Of a stretch of 64,000 nt of DNA, positions 1-10,148 are shown piece after piece. Location: NCBI RefSeq assembly GCF_905475465.1, contig NC_062250.1, positions 3,804,501-3,868,500 of the forward strand. Reading direction: 5' to 3'. This stretch comes from Pieris napi. Taxonomy: Eukaryota > Arthropoda > Insecta > Lepidoptera > Pieridae. The first letter of the stretch is position 1; each line of letters starts with the position of its first letter. The translations under genes and the position numbers were made by a program. Under the pieces are notes generated by a model, which was given only the letters and a program-made list of their open reading frames with translations, was not told the origin of the DNA and made no database searches.

Positions 1-68
1 TAACACAAGCTTCACCAGCTTAGCATGGGACTAGGTCAATTGGTGTGAATTGTCTTTAAAAAAAAAAC
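1..68 (+). mobile_element. SINE family B, 3' tail cut by window edge
   Basis: Only the 3' body and A-rich tail of a SINE are present. The sequence matches the last part of the full-length copies at 27711, 32669, 33116 and 34820 (shared words 'acacaagcttcaccagct' and 'caattggtgtgaattgtct' before a poly-A). The tRNA-like head lies off the left edge. Confidence 0.9.
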
Positions 69-677
69 AGTCAAACGCTAACCAATATCATACAATGAAA
101 TAACCTTTTTGAAAAAAACTGGTCTGGTCAATTTTAGTTCGACCCTTGACGCGTTAATCGCTTTATTTCACTACTTAACATAAGTAGCCTTTCTTGGAAA
201 TACCCTTGCATGTTCATAGCTTCCGCTGGGACTTGGGGCGGTATGACATGACCAGCTCCGGCTATTAATTACAACAAGGCCTATTAATTCAAAGCTAACT
301 GTCTTTTGACTGTTTTTGCTAGCATATTGTTTATTCATGGAGTGTTGTTTATGGTTGTAAGCGTCAGTGTACCATAGACTAGTTTTTGATAACAGGTTAA
401 TTGAAATATGTTAAATCTGTGAACGTGTCTTTAGTTTATTATTGAAAAGCGATCAAGGTGACTTGGTGAAGGCAGTACAGTGTAAATTTCCTGTTGAGGT
501 GGATCAGTCTAACCACTGACTGAACGGAAGTCCCCACTGATTAAGGACGCGAAGTTATCTATATCCTTTGTGGTTGAAATTACTTTGTCAGCGCGATTCA
601 GGGAATAACTTCACCGCAGTGATTGTAGCTGTAGATTGGAGGTGAAAGTCACTGCTTCATTTGTTTATAATATACAC
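69..677. other. no gene recognised
   Basis: AT-rich sequence with no credible ORF and no repeat I can place. Confidence 0.6.
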
Positions 678-1037
678 CTAGCTGACCCGGCAAACGTTGT
701 TTTGCCATGTATATTATTTCTAGGAAACATTTTGAGTTCAATAAAAAGAACTATCTACAATAATAAAAAATAGGGGTTGATTGTAGCGGGGAAAAAATTA
801 GGGGTTGTATGTATTTTTGTATGTTATATCATAAAAGAATAAAAACAAAAAAAATTGTCTAAAAAATAAAAAATAAATTTTTGGGGTAGACACCCCTTAT
901 CACTTAGGGGTTTGAAAAATAGTTAGTAGCCGATTCACAGGCTTACTGAATATGCATAAAAATTTCATAATAATCGATCAAGCCGTTTTGGAGGAGTGTG
1001 GGAACGAACATTACGACAAGAGAATTTTATATATTAT
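678..1037 (-). mobile_element. non-autonomous Helitron
   Basis: Read on the minus strand this begins near ctaatatataaaattctc and ends in ccgggtcagCTAG, the termini of the short Lepidoptera Helitrons. It shares its body ('gatcaacccc', 'ggcaaaac', 'acccctaa' blocks) with copies at 26455, 42659 and 50836. The usual T after CTAG is G here, so the 3' border is mutated. There is no Rep/helicase coding capacity. Confidence 0.85.
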
Positions 1038-1059
1038 CTATCTAGCTATCAAGTTAATA

Positions 1060-1097
1060 TCTAAAATATAAAATTCTCGTGTCATAAGAAGTACTTG
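1060..1097 (+). mobile_element. Helitron 5'-end fragment
   Basis: The sequence 'tctaaaatataaaattctcgtg' type start faces the 5' end of the preceding minus-strand Helitron, about 25 bp away. Only the first ~40 bp are recognisable. Confidence 0.6.
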
Positions 1098-1172
1098 TTA
1101 CGCTGATAAAAAAAACCATGAAGGCATTGTGTCAAATAAAGGCTTCGTTTAATTATACATAGAGGCAAAAAT

Positions 1173-1395
1173 ATAATGTTTAAAGAACTTTATTTCTCAA
1201 TACAAAAAATTGTATATATTTAAAAAAAAAATTGTATATACGAACGAAATACACGTCGCCATCACACAGCCGTCTAAATAGTAATTTTAGTCTACTAGGC
1301 TAATTCTGATATCTAGAATATCTTAAATGCCTTTTAAACCTTTATTAAATTTTTTAAATAAAGATACAGGTGCTATAAATATACATTGCTACGGG
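1173..1395 (-). mobile_element. LINE 3'-end fragment, same family as 20489-21813
   Basis: The stretch matches the 3' UTR and extreme 3' coding end of the LINE at 20489-21813: 'aatgtttaaagaactttatt', 'cgaacga.atacacgtcgcc' and 'gatacaggtgctataaa' occur in both in the same order. An internal part of the C-terminal coding region is missing. It is a dead fragment. Confidence 0.8.
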
Positions 1396-3171
1396 AAATG
1401 TTCACCTACTTTGTCTAAGCAAATTAAAAAAAACAGCAGCATCAAATATAGTCTGAAAGATAGATAAAGGCGAATATCAAATCTATTTGCCAAACTTAAA
1501 CAAGCTACCTAGAATCGTGTAGATATTGATCTCCTATCTAAATAGAAGTATCGGAATTTGAGGTTGCTCAAATACATGTATTAATAAAATTGCTTTTAGT
1601 ATCGCGTGGTTTAACGTATACAAAATTTATGTTAGAACTTATTTTAGTCACTTTAAATAGGTAATGTTTAGATATTTTTGTTACAAACGTTTTCTGTTTC
1701 ATACGTGACTGTCTAAATGATAGGTATATTTTCTGTACCAGTCTAGAACTTTCGGAACCATAATTGTTTTTTGGAATTTTGGAAGGAAAACCAGGGTTTA
1801 CAAGGAGCTACGTAAACGGTATCGCGACTGAAAGGGAAGTAAATAATATGGTTTAATAACATGAAAATACTCATGATTGGACTACACCTTCGAATTTGGA
1901 ATCTTTAGACGGATAGATGGAAGACATGAATTATATCATTACGATATAATATCGCTCGCCTCGCGGAACAAAGTCGTAAGAGCAAATTCAATATTTTTTC
2001 AGAAATAAAAAAAAAATAATGCTATTATTACTAGGATACTAAGTACATTATATAATTATATATATCAAATAAAAGCAATTGTTTTCCTTTTCGATAATTT
2101 AAACATTGTTATTATGTATTATGTGTACACTGTACATAGTTAAAAAAATTACTAAACATACATTACAGTAATTTATCTAATTAGACTGAAGAACAAAAGC
2201 GTTTACAATTGTTTCACTATTTAAACATAATTACGGACGACACAGTAACCGCACGTTACGACGCGACGCGGACAATTTGACGAATGTTTAGAACGTAATA
2301 ATCTATTACCACTCTTTATTCGTTTTAAAACAGCCTCATTAACTTTTATGATTATTTGTTAGAATTAAAATCTAAACTAAAACCATTTTTATGGTTGTTG
2401 CGATCTATTTCAGAGGAAGTAAAATTAGGTAAACGAGTATTACTAACATTGTACAAAATAATTTCCGTAGAAGACATCCTCGAGTTTTTTATAGTCAAAT
2501 GTTTTTCAAAAATTTGTAAGAATACTACAGTTATATACCCAAGGAAGCCAAAAATTAGTAAACATTACAACAGTCGTATTAGTGCTTTACGACTTTGTTA
2601 CCAGGTGCAAGCGATTTTGGGCCTAATTTTAGTCTTAAAGTAAATAAATGAATTTCAACAAAATAAACCTTTGTTTAACGTTACAACTTATAATACTATC
2701 GTAAAAGTATGTAGCTGCTTTGTAATCATATTAATTAAAGTTACCATACAATACAACTATGTAAAAAGGCTTTTAAAACAATCTCAGCTGAAACAGTGCC
2801 TACGTTTTACAGATGCATAGAACATTTTAAAATCCGAACTATTTTGCAATATCGAGATAAAATGAACGGCGCTGATGGATCAAGCTTTCAGCATTTCTTA
2901 CCTTAGTGCGGCTCTCAACTCATATGCCTTTGTTTATTGGAGCGGATGCATACAATCAATGTTTTCCTTAAAAGCTTACGAGTTTTCACGTGAAAACACC
3001 GCGGTTTTACAAGCTTTTCAGGTTGTAATAGCGCGGTATGGATTAAAGGAATCGTTTTACTAGTTACACCGAATGCTTTATATGTTGTAATACTAAAAAT
3101 AAAAGTGAGTTGCTAAATTTAATCTCATATAGGGATTAGAAAATATAATCGTTCTTGTATGTATGTACTTT
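1396..3171. other. no gene recognised
   Basis: AT-rich sequence. Short open frames exist (for example 2356-2643, 95 codons, TTG start; 2875-3063) but show no motif, splice context or homology that I recognise, so none is called. Confidence 0.55.
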
Positions 3172-3262
3172 TTGGCGTCAGGCTTTAGCATGTAGCTCTC
3201 ATCCCTGAGGTCGTAGGTTCGATCCCCGTCTTACCAATCGACTTTGTCTATGTCTGCATCTA
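3172..3262 (+). mobile_element. SINE family A fragment (tRNA-like head)
   Basis: Contains the head of SINE family A with the pol III box B (ggttcgatcccc) after 'ctctcatccctgaggtcgta', followed by a short remnant of the body. It is diverged and truncated relative to the full copy at 19258. Confidence 0.7.
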
Positions 3263-3539
3263 TTATTTAATATCATTTGGTTATAACCTGCACAGCGTAC
3301 AGCTGGTGTATCGTCAGTGCCCCGTCATCAAGAAAGAAGGCACTCACGTCCCTATAGATATTTATAATTATAGTATATGTATTGTTTTTATTGGTAATGG
3401 TTTAGGTGTGAATCTGTTATTATTTTCAATTTATTTATCCATTGTGTATTTTGTTCCACAACATTCAGTACTCGTGGATTACAAAATATTCTAGTGTTTG
3501 TCATATAACCCACATAGGGCCATTGTCTCCCTAATAAAC

Positions 3540-3730
3540 ACCTTTTTGTCCTAGGCGCGACAGACAGCCCCATGTGCAGAGGCTGTTTCAACGCAGAGGA
3601 ATCAGTCACCCACGTAGTCCTGGAATGCGAGGCTGTGGCTAAACAACGTACAGAAATCCTTGGAACAGTGAGGTCGCTCCGTGAACCCTGTGAAGTGCCC
3701 AGGAAGCTTCTGTGCTTTTGGAAGGAGTAA
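3540..3730 (+). pseudogene. LINE C-terminus with CCHC knuckle, R1/I-like fragment
   Basis: An open frame ending at the TAA at 3728-3730 encodes a C-X2-C...H-X4-C knuckle (residue words CRGC and HVVLEC), followed by a tail ending FWKE. This arrangement is typical of the C-terminal end of R1/I-type and related non-LTR retrotransposon ORF2 proteins. Nothing upstream of about 3540 is recognisable, so this is a 5'-truncated remnant. The stop codon lies within the target duplication of the next element (3736-3920), which means the MITE landed at the end of this LINE gene. The exact clade is uncertain. Confidence 0.7.
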
Positions 3731-3735
3731 AGCGG

Positions 3736-3920
3736 GCCATAGATTGACTGCATGTTGCAGCCGATACCGACTGCTCTAAGCGGTCGCCGCACGGCGGTCT
3801 GCAGTTTCCATACTAAATTCATATTCGCAATACACAGACCGCTCGAGCAGTTCCTGCAGTTCCTGCAGCAAACCGCATGTTGCAGTCGGTCTTGACTGCA
3901 ACATGCGGTCCGTCTATGGC
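3736..3920. mobile_element. hAT-like MITE with 8-bp target duplication
   Basis: The ends are inverted (gccatag... / ...ctatggc) and the interior is built of repeated 'gcatgttgcag' / 'ctgcaacatgc' words able to fold back. It is flanked by 8-bp near-perfect direct repeats, taaagcgg at 3728-3735 and taaaacgg at 3921-3928. An 8-bp duplication is characteristic of hAT transposases. The element has no coding capacity. Confidence 0.7.
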
Positions 3921-3928
3921 TAAAACGG

Positions 3929-4324
3929 GCTGGCTTAGTTAGCACGACCTATTGAGCGTCTAAGTGCGGAAAATGAGTCCATAAACCATAAAACCCACAT
4001 ATTAATTTGAATATAGAGTGTAAAGTCAAATCACCGAAGCGTCACCCTTTGACTTTGTTCATTAAATCTTCAAGCATTCGTATCGCAAGGCACATTCACG
4101 TCGGAATTAGCTCTCGTTTATTTAATATTCGTCACAATCACAAGGAGACAGACAATCTAAGGCATCATTTCATTATGTGTAATGCTACTTTTGTTTATGG
4201 GATTAAATACATTTTGTCGCAATGACTCACTGTTTGCGGTCGGAAATCGTTGAAATATTACTCAAATCCACTTATAATTACAGGTAATTACTAATTGTGT
4301 GAATGTCATGTATCAATTTATACA
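3929..4324. other. no gene recognised
   Basis: No motif or repeat recognised. A plus-strand open frame at 4007-4225 has no supporting signal. Confidence 0.55.
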
Positions 4325-4545
4325 TTCTCAGTCGGTAGCTCATATCTGAGCGTCGTGGTCAGCATGGAAACATCTGGGGATAATCTGTTTCCACCGGTTT
4401 TTATCCTCTCTTATGACAGTGCACAGTTTTGAGGACGATGAGTCTTTCACTTGTTCGGTCCATTTGGTTGGTGAACGGCCACGTGATCTTTTGCCTTCTG
4501 TGTGCCTCTGTGCATTGTATGAAATATGATATCGCTGTCGATGTC
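4325..4545 (-). pseudogene. degenerate LINE C-terminal fragment
   Basis: Minus-strand translation gives the basic G-K-R-x-R-G-R-x-P-x-K-W motif followed by a tail with W-K-Q-I. This pattern is common just before the stop of RTE/CR1-like LINE ORF2 proteins in Lepidoptera. The surrounding frame decays quickly. It is a short, non-functional remnant. Confidence 0.55.
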
Positions 4546-5014
4546 AACAGGCGAGTCCGTATGCGTATATTTTATACATTAAAACAAGATAACATATGGA
4601 AAGATAATCAATAAAAATATTACAATTCCTTTTGCACTCCTTGCCAATACTTGAAAACAATAAAATACAAAGCATTTTGGTTACATATAAAGTACAATTT
4701 TGTTTGTTCCGTACCAAATGTACAGAGGATTGGCAAACTGCCTTGATGACGGATACATATGTCGGGTTACGGCTGCCAAATCCGTATGTAGGTAAGCGGG
4801 GTGACGCCGAATCAATTACGGATAAGTTTGAATAACCCCCGGTACTGGGATCACAGTGATGCGTAAACAGAGTGAAGAAGAGCATAAGATTTAAAAGTGT
4901 CTGCTCGTGAACTGTTTCCCTTATTGTACAGTAATTTTCTTTGAGTTGATCCTCGGAATAGATAATTAGGCGTAGCATTTGAGAGAAGCTTCTGTTAAAA
5001 CATTTTACAAAATC
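4546..5014. other. no gene recognised
   Basis: A 144-codon minus-strand ORF (4544-4978, ATG) overlaps here but has no recognisable domain. Nothing else seen. Confidence 0.5.
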
Positions 5015-5059
5015 TTTAAAAGATGTTTCAGTATGAGTAAGCTAAAAACTTTTTAGTAA

Positions 5060-5282
5060 GTATTTTTTGAAGTTATATTTCTTATGGCGCGATAGTTAAA
5101 TGATGAGAGTAAATTTTATAATGTCACAAAAAACCGACACCCGCACATCGTCACAAAAAACCGACAACTTGAAGTTAAATAGTCAACATTTTAGTTTTTT
5201 TGAAGTTATACTTCTTTTGGCGTGTTAGTGAAAAATTATGATAGTAAATTTTTTCTATTGTAAGTGTCGTAAGTGTCTATCG
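5060..5282. repeat. dispersed repeat 'agttatacttcttttggcg', two diverged copies
   Basis: Two imperfect copies of a block starting 'gaagttata.ttctt.tggcg' begin near 5069 and 5200, with two 'cacaaaaaaccgaca' words between them. The same block occurs inverted at 5640-5725 and again at 63888-63985. It is probably the remains of an old MITE family, interrupted here by the element at 5287-5633. Confidence 0.5.
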
Positions 5283-5286
5283 TAAA

Positions 5287-5633
5287 GCTTAGGTTTCCTA
5301 GAAAAGCGGTGCCGTTATCTAACGGCCGTAATGTAACGTTGGGTGACGTCACCCATACGTTGTCTATAAATAACATGGGAGTAGGTTTTCTAGAGAACGT
5401 TGAATGTCACCGTAACGTCAAATAGCGGTTACGTTAACGTCAAATATAAATTCAACGTTTTTCGCGTGTAGCGGTGCCCATATCTAATTAATACAATGAG
5501 TGGAAATGTGACTTGGACGAGCGAAAATGATTGTTTTTTTTTGCATTATGTTAAAAAGTTAAGACGGCTGTTATTAACAACCGTAAAATTACGCCCGTTA
5601 GTTAACGGCACCGCTTTTCTAGGAAACCTAAGC
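5287..5633. mobile_element. 347-bp MITE, TIR gcttaggtttcctag, TSD taaa
   Basis: The first and last ~50 bp are inverted copies (gcttaggtttcctagaaaag... / ...cttttctaggaaacctaagc). The element is flanked by taaa on both sides (5283-5286 and 5634-5637). The interior contains repeated 'gtaacgtcaaat' words. It has no ORF. The superfamily is not resolved. Confidence 0.75.
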
Positions 5634-5639
5634 TAAAGG

Positions 5640-5725
5640 CGTTACATAAGGCGAAAGATAAAAATTTTGAAAAGATTTTTATCTTGTTACGCCAAAGAAG
5701 TATAACTTCTAACGCTTGTCCATAA
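5640..5725 (-). repeat. dispersed repeat 'tttggcgtaacaagataaaaat', inverted copy
   Basis: The reverse complement reads 'gttagaagttatacttctttggcgtaacaag' in overlapping words and matches the last ~80 bp of the window. Together with 5060-5282 it flanks the 347-bp MITE, suggesting that the MITE inserted into this older repeat. Confidence 0.55.
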
Positions 5726-5792
5726 GTACACACACGTTTTTTTTTTATACAGAACTGTCCCTTAGACTCAGATAGACCTACAATCCTACCAG

Positions 5793-5931
5793 CCCTGCGA
5801 TTCTGTAACTCACTTTTCAAACTCACACAGCGGTTTTCGCATCGGCGGTCGCTCTCAAATCAGTCGTGAAGCAGTCATTTTATGATTTGGCATTCTGAAA
5901 AGGTGGGAGCTTGTAGTTAATTGTTTATTGC
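5793..5931. mobile_element. CAG-target MITE, left part (split by provirus)
   Basis: Left TIR (ccctgcgattctgtaactcac) and most of the body of a foldback MITE. It is preceded by CAG (5790-5792). The right end of the same copy is at 18084-18137, on the far side of the provirus, so the provirus inserted into this MITE. An intact copy lies at 37416-37656. Confidence 0.85.
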
Positions 5932-5935
5932 GATC

Positions 5936-6138
5936 TGTTATATAGGTTCTTAAAATAATCTTTTTAAAAACAAAATGATTTTATTTAGTAATAGAATACA
6001 GAGATGTAACCTTAATGGATACCGAATAGAGACTGACCCTGCTCCCGCTTGCTATGCTTATATGCTTTCCTTTTGATTACCTAGCATAATAGATAATCAA
6101 GAGGTCAGCCATTACTCCTACATATTAAGGGTATAACA
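5936..6138 (-). repeat. 3' LTR of the provirus
   Basis: 203 bp starting TG and ending CA, with 7-bp inverted tips (tgttata/tataaca). In sense orientation it carries a TATA-like catataag (plus 6057-6062), a TCAGTC initiator about 26 nt downstream (6031-6036) and an AATAAA signal (5980-5985). By eye it is identical to 17877-18079. Confidence 0.95.
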
Positions 6139-6150
6139 ACCCCTCGCATA
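6139..6150 (-). other. polypurine tract
   Basis: In sense orientation the sequence immediately before the 3' LTR is the purine-rich gcgaggggt. This is the position where plus-strand DNA synthesis is primed in LTR retroelements. Confidence 0.6.
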
Positions 6151-6196
6151 AGACCGAAATTCAGGGATATAACTGAATTTTCGGAGAGTATTCAAA

Positions 6197-7951
6197 CTAA
6201 GATAGATGTCTAAGAGGAGCAGGGCTTACATTCATTTCCACATCTTCAGGTTCAGTGGTTTTTTGGAGTTTAACATTTTTTCTTAACTTAATACAATAAA
6301 CTAACTTATAAGCTAGTAGTATAATAGCAATAATAAAAATAATAATTACAGACACTGTGTAATGAGTTTGGAATTTTACAATAAAAGGTTCCTTATTAAT
6401 TAAATTGTCTAGTTCTTTCATTTCACTTTCACTGTTAAGTTTTAATTTATTTAAATCTATGACCTTCGGCGTCTTATAGTCAGAACTGAGTTCACTTTTA
6501 ATTTCGGGAATCATATTACAGCAAGAATCGTTTGTCAACGTGAAATCCAGTATAGGTGTGGTAATATTAACCTTGAAGTTTTTGTAAGCTTTTATCTTCA
6601 TTGTTCTTGTGAATACAGTGCAATGTTTAGGTATCCTAAGTATACCTGTACCAAATACTGTGGTTTCAGATAGGCCATTTGCACCACAATCTATAGAGAT
6701 CTTATTTCGATGTGATTGAATAAACACCCATCTGTTATTTGTGAGAGGTTCCCATGCATCAAGTGGTCCAATGTAAGTTTTCGTTATGCATTGCTGTGGT
6801 AGTGAACTATGAGGGTTTTTCAACAGTTCTGTTTCACACGTAGGGTTGCCACTGGTCGAAAGGATTGCCCGAGTTTCGCAGATATAGAGCTCAGAGTTTA
6901 CAAGGCTACATTTTCTTAAATTATCAAAAATACAATAATCATTCTTATCATTAGAAATAGCAATATATGGATTATTTGGTAGAATAAAAGTAAAAGAATT
7001 TGGTTCATTCATATTGTGTGGAATTGGTATAGCTAAGGTTTTGTATAACACGTATGTTTCTCTAGTTACTAAAGGGATTTGTAATATGAATACTAATTTA
7101 TGATTATAATAATAACAGGCTACACTAGAAATACTTAAAATTAAATGAATATTACTTAAATCTAAGGGTACAGGAATATGTGTATCTTCCGGCAAATGTC
7201 TGATGTTGTTTACAAGTTCTTTGTAAAGTTGAGAAGGAGATAAAATATTAGGATGAAATACATTTTGACTGGCAAATAGAATACCATTAATAAGGTCTTG
7301 TACTTGGAATGACATAGTAAGTAAAGAACTTTCTAAGTTACTAATAATTGAATTTATGCTAGAGTTTATGATGAGTTTATTTGTTACATTTTCATATTTA
7401 GAAAAGAATTGGTAAATATTTTTATTTAATTTTTCTTCATTTATTTCAAGTTGCTTTATCGTTTCCTTAAAAGAGTTTAATGTATTTGTTGTTACTAAAA
7501 TATTTTCCTTAATTAATTTGGCAAGGGTTTTCTCATCTTTCTGAACGGACTCTATAGCCTGATCATATTTTATTGCATCGTCTTCGTCAAGAGTTCCAAA
7601 AATATGCCGAAATGCGATACCGATAGCGCCAAACCATGCTGAGCGTTTATTACGATTAGAAATAAGATGAGATATAGAATTGAATTCACTTTTAATATCT
7701 TCAAAGCGAACCAGTAAGGAAGACAGGGTGTTCTCGCAGGGCTGATAATTAGCACGTTTGCATATCTCTTCCAGAGTGGTAAATACGCCATTTAAATTAT
7801 ATAGATGAGGGCCGATATAGGAAATATTAATGTAATTAATTATATCTAGTTGTCCCTTTTTTATTTTTATTTTACCCAAACCATCGAAAAGGATGCCGGA
7901 ACTAGAAGGGAGTGGTTCAATAAAACCAGAGGATGTGTGCACCTCACCCAT
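6197..7951 (-). CDS. env: errantivirus envelope fusion protein (F type), intact ORF
   Basis: 584 codons from an ATG at 7951 to a stop. The product resembles the envelope/F proteins shared by insect errantiviruses and baculoviruses, which act in membrane fusion. Visible features are a furin-type RNKR site at residues 100-103 followed directly by a small, apolar, Gly-containing fusion-peptide-like segment (SAWFGAIGIAF), a long helical region after it, many cysteines in the C-terminal half, one strong membrane segment at about 533-552 and a short basic cytoplasmic tail. No signal peptide is seen at this ATG. In this group env is made from a spliced mRNA, and a good acceptor (ttctatttcag) ends 4 nt before the ATG, so a leader exon may supply the true N-terminus. 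The frame is uninterrupted, unlike pol. Confidence 0.9.
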   Translation of the reverse strand: MGEVHTSSGFIEPLPSSSGILFDGLGKIKIKKGQLDIINYINISYIGPHLYNLNGVFTTLEEICKRANYQPCENTLSSLLVRFEDIKSEFNSISHLISNRNKRSAWFGAIGIAFRHIFGTLDEDDAIKYDQAIESVQKDEKTLAKLIKENILVTTNTLNSFKETIKQLEINEEKLNKNIYQFFSKYENVTNKLIINSSINSIISNLESSLLTMSFQVQDLINGILFASQNVFHPNILSPSQLYKELVNNIRHLPEDTHIPVPLDLSNIHLILSISSVACYYYNHKLVFILQIPLVTRETYVLYKTLAIPIPHNMNEPNSFTFILPNNPYIAISNDKNDYCIFDNLRKCSLVNSELYICETRAILSTSGNPTCETELLKNPHSSLPQQCITKTYIGPLDAWEPLTNNRWVFIQSHRNKISIDCGANGLSETTVFGTGILRIPKHCTVFTRTMKIKAYKNFKVNITTPILDFTLTNDSCCNMIPEIKSELSSDYKTPKVIDLNKLKLNSESEMKELDNLINKEPFIVKFQTHYTVSVIIIFIIAIILLAYKLVYCIKLRKNVKLQKTTEPEDVEMNVSPAPLRHLS

Positions 7952-7954
7952 GGC

Positions 7955-7970
7955 GCTGAAATAGAATTAT
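7955..7970 (-). promoter_or_regulatory. splice acceptor for env subgenomic mRNA
   Basis: In sense orientation 'aattctatttcag|cgcc' directly precedes the env ATG, a pyrimidine-rich tract with AG at plus 7956-7957. Errantivirus env genes are known to be expressed from a spliced transcript. The matching donor near gag was not resolved. Confidence 0.65.
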
Positions 7971-8246
7971 ATAATTTAATCGTGTTAAATATATGTTTAA
8001 AACTAAACTTAAATTAGAATAATAGAGTATTAATTATATAAACTTTTATTTATATCTTTGATTCATTGTAGAAAGGAATGTTCGTTGCTTATCGTTTGTG
8101 TTTATATTAACCGATGGAATTGTACCTGGGATAGGATGTTATCTTCTTATGTATTCGCAATTAGTTAGACATAGTTTAAGAGACGCTTATTTAATTGATG
8201 GGATTATTAAGTATAATATATTATACTATAAATTATACTTTGAGTT
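7971..8246. other. pol-env spacer
   Basis: AT-rich spacer between the integrase stop and the env acceptor. No ORF. In the sense direction it would be the 3' end of the env intron. Confidence 0.6.
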
Positions 8247-9934
8247 TTATTTAGGTATTAGCGCCGGTTTCATTTGATCGAAATGGTGTGTTACATGTTT
8301 CCTATTTATTAGAAGTGTCGCTGTATGATTATTATTAACCATTATTATTTTATAAGGTCCCTTCCAGATAGGAGACAGAGCTTTTCTTAGCCTTAAGTGA
8401 TTTTTAATATAAACATAATCTCCAGGTTTATAACGCGGAGGAGGTTTGGTATGTGAATCGTAATAAGATTTTGACGTTTCTTTAGATTTTGTAATGTTTT
8501 GCAAGGCAATTTCCCTTGAGAATTTTAATTTATGTTGTAGCATTTTTATATAATCCAAATAGGTAGTAGGTTCTTCTTCAAATACAGAATTTGGTATATA
8601 AGGCTTATGTCCAAATATGAGTTCGTAGGGCGTGTATTTTGTAGTTGTATGAGGAGTTATATTATATGTGAGTATAGCAGTATAAACATAAGTGGGCCAG
8701 TTGTCTTGATTATTATTAATAAAAGATTTTAAATATTCTTTTAGTGTTGAGTGGCTGCGTTCTAGCGCGCCTTGAGTTTGAGGATGGTATGGTGAAGACC
8801 AGAGTTGTTTTATTTTTAGAAATTTACAGGTACTCTTGAAAAGATCAGCTGTGAAGTTAGTACCTTGGTCTGTGAGAATGGTTTTAGGAATGCCAAAAAG
8901 TGAGATAAAATGTATTAGACAATCGCTGGTCTCTTCAGCAGTTGTGGACCTTATTGGATAAGCTATTGAATATTTTGTAAGATCATCTTGTATGGTTAAG
9001 ATGAATTTGAGTTTTGCAGTACCTGATTCAGGAAGAGGACCGACTATGTCCAAAGCTATTCTCTGGAAAGGGGCTGTAGATGTTGTTGTTATTTCCATAG
9101 GAGCTTTGTTAATTTTCCTAAGAGCTTTATTTTCCTGACAAGATCTACACGTCTTTACATAATTTTCTATGTCGCTCCTCATTCCTTTCCAGTAATATGA
9201 CTCTTTAATTCTTTTGTACATTCTGACAGATCCTAAGTGACCAGCTATAGGAATGTCATGGTTTTCATGTAATTTGGATCTTTCACTTAAAGTTGGATAT
9301 ATTATTTTATTTCGATATACATCGACAGGGATGTTAGTATTATGGAATATGTGAATAATTATATTGTATATTTTAGTATAAGATAATTTATCAAACGGAT
9401 TTCGGAAATCAGAGATAGAAATGTTTGTTGAATCAGAGGATAGTAATAAGTCGTTCCTCACTTTCTTCAAGGCATCGAATATAGAAGGATATGTCATTTC
9501 GTCGAAATGATGAACTTTCGTAAATAGTAAATAAACAATTTTATTTTCATAGTGTATTTTAAGAAAGGAATTTAGTTCTTTTTCGATATTCAAGATGTCA
9601 TCTTTATTTTCTGTATTAAGGATAACCTCCGATACGTATGGATTACTTTCGTCGAGGTCTATGGATGTTGGAATTAGAATTATTTTATTTGTTGTTTTCA
9701 AGAGATGTTCGTTGTGTTCTTGTAATGTAGTATTATAAATTATGTCTTTTTTAGAATTTGATTTTAGAAACTGTGAGTAATCATCGTGGGAAATATTAGG
9801 ATTATCGGAATTAGATTCATTAGGCGACGGAATTTGGAGTGAGTCGAAATCTAAATTAATATCGTCTTCTGTGATATCTAAATCGATTGGGCCTAGATCA
9901 ATTAAATCTGAGTGTGGAGATGGTAGTTGATCTT
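8247..9934 (-). pseudogene. pol: pol, integrase portion (downstream of LINE insertion)
   Basis: Open in one frame from the LINE junction at 9934 to the stop at 8247. A convenient Met at 9701 gives 484 residues, but this is internal to pol, not a real start. In that numbering the zinc-binding HHCC domain uses H148, H155, C185 and C188. The DDE catalytic triad is D218, D278 and E314, with the family's 35-residue spacing. A GPY/F-like GPYKI follows near the C-terminus. The frame and catalytic residues are intact, but it is cut off from RT by the LINE and lies downstream of two frameshifts, so it would not be made in its normal polyprotein. It would integrate the cDNA in the nucleus. Confidence 0.92.
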
Positions 9935-10148
9935 ATTTTTTATTTATTTATTTAATTATAAGTAATCTTACAGCTAACATACAAAATATTACAAAACAAA
10001 CACTTATACAGTACAAAAAGCCAAAACAGATTACATAGATATACAATATTATATAAGAAAAATGTAACAAATAAGCGCATCAATAGAAAAAATATATGCA
10101 GAGAACTGAAATTTAATATTTAAAACAAAAAATAATACCAAATACAAC

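Noticed and set aside
2356..2643. 95-codon plus-strand ORF
   Set aside because: Starts with TTG, Lys/Ile/Leu-rich as expected of AT-rich noise, with no motif.
3388..3945. 185-codon minus-strand ORF
   Set aside because: It is antisense to the LINE C-terminus and crosses the hAT-like MITE, with no domain; treated as a shadow.
4544..4978. 144-codon minus-strand ORF with ATG
   Set aside because: No recognisable domain, motif or splice context, and it overlaps a LINE remnant at its 3' end; chance is the simpler explanation.
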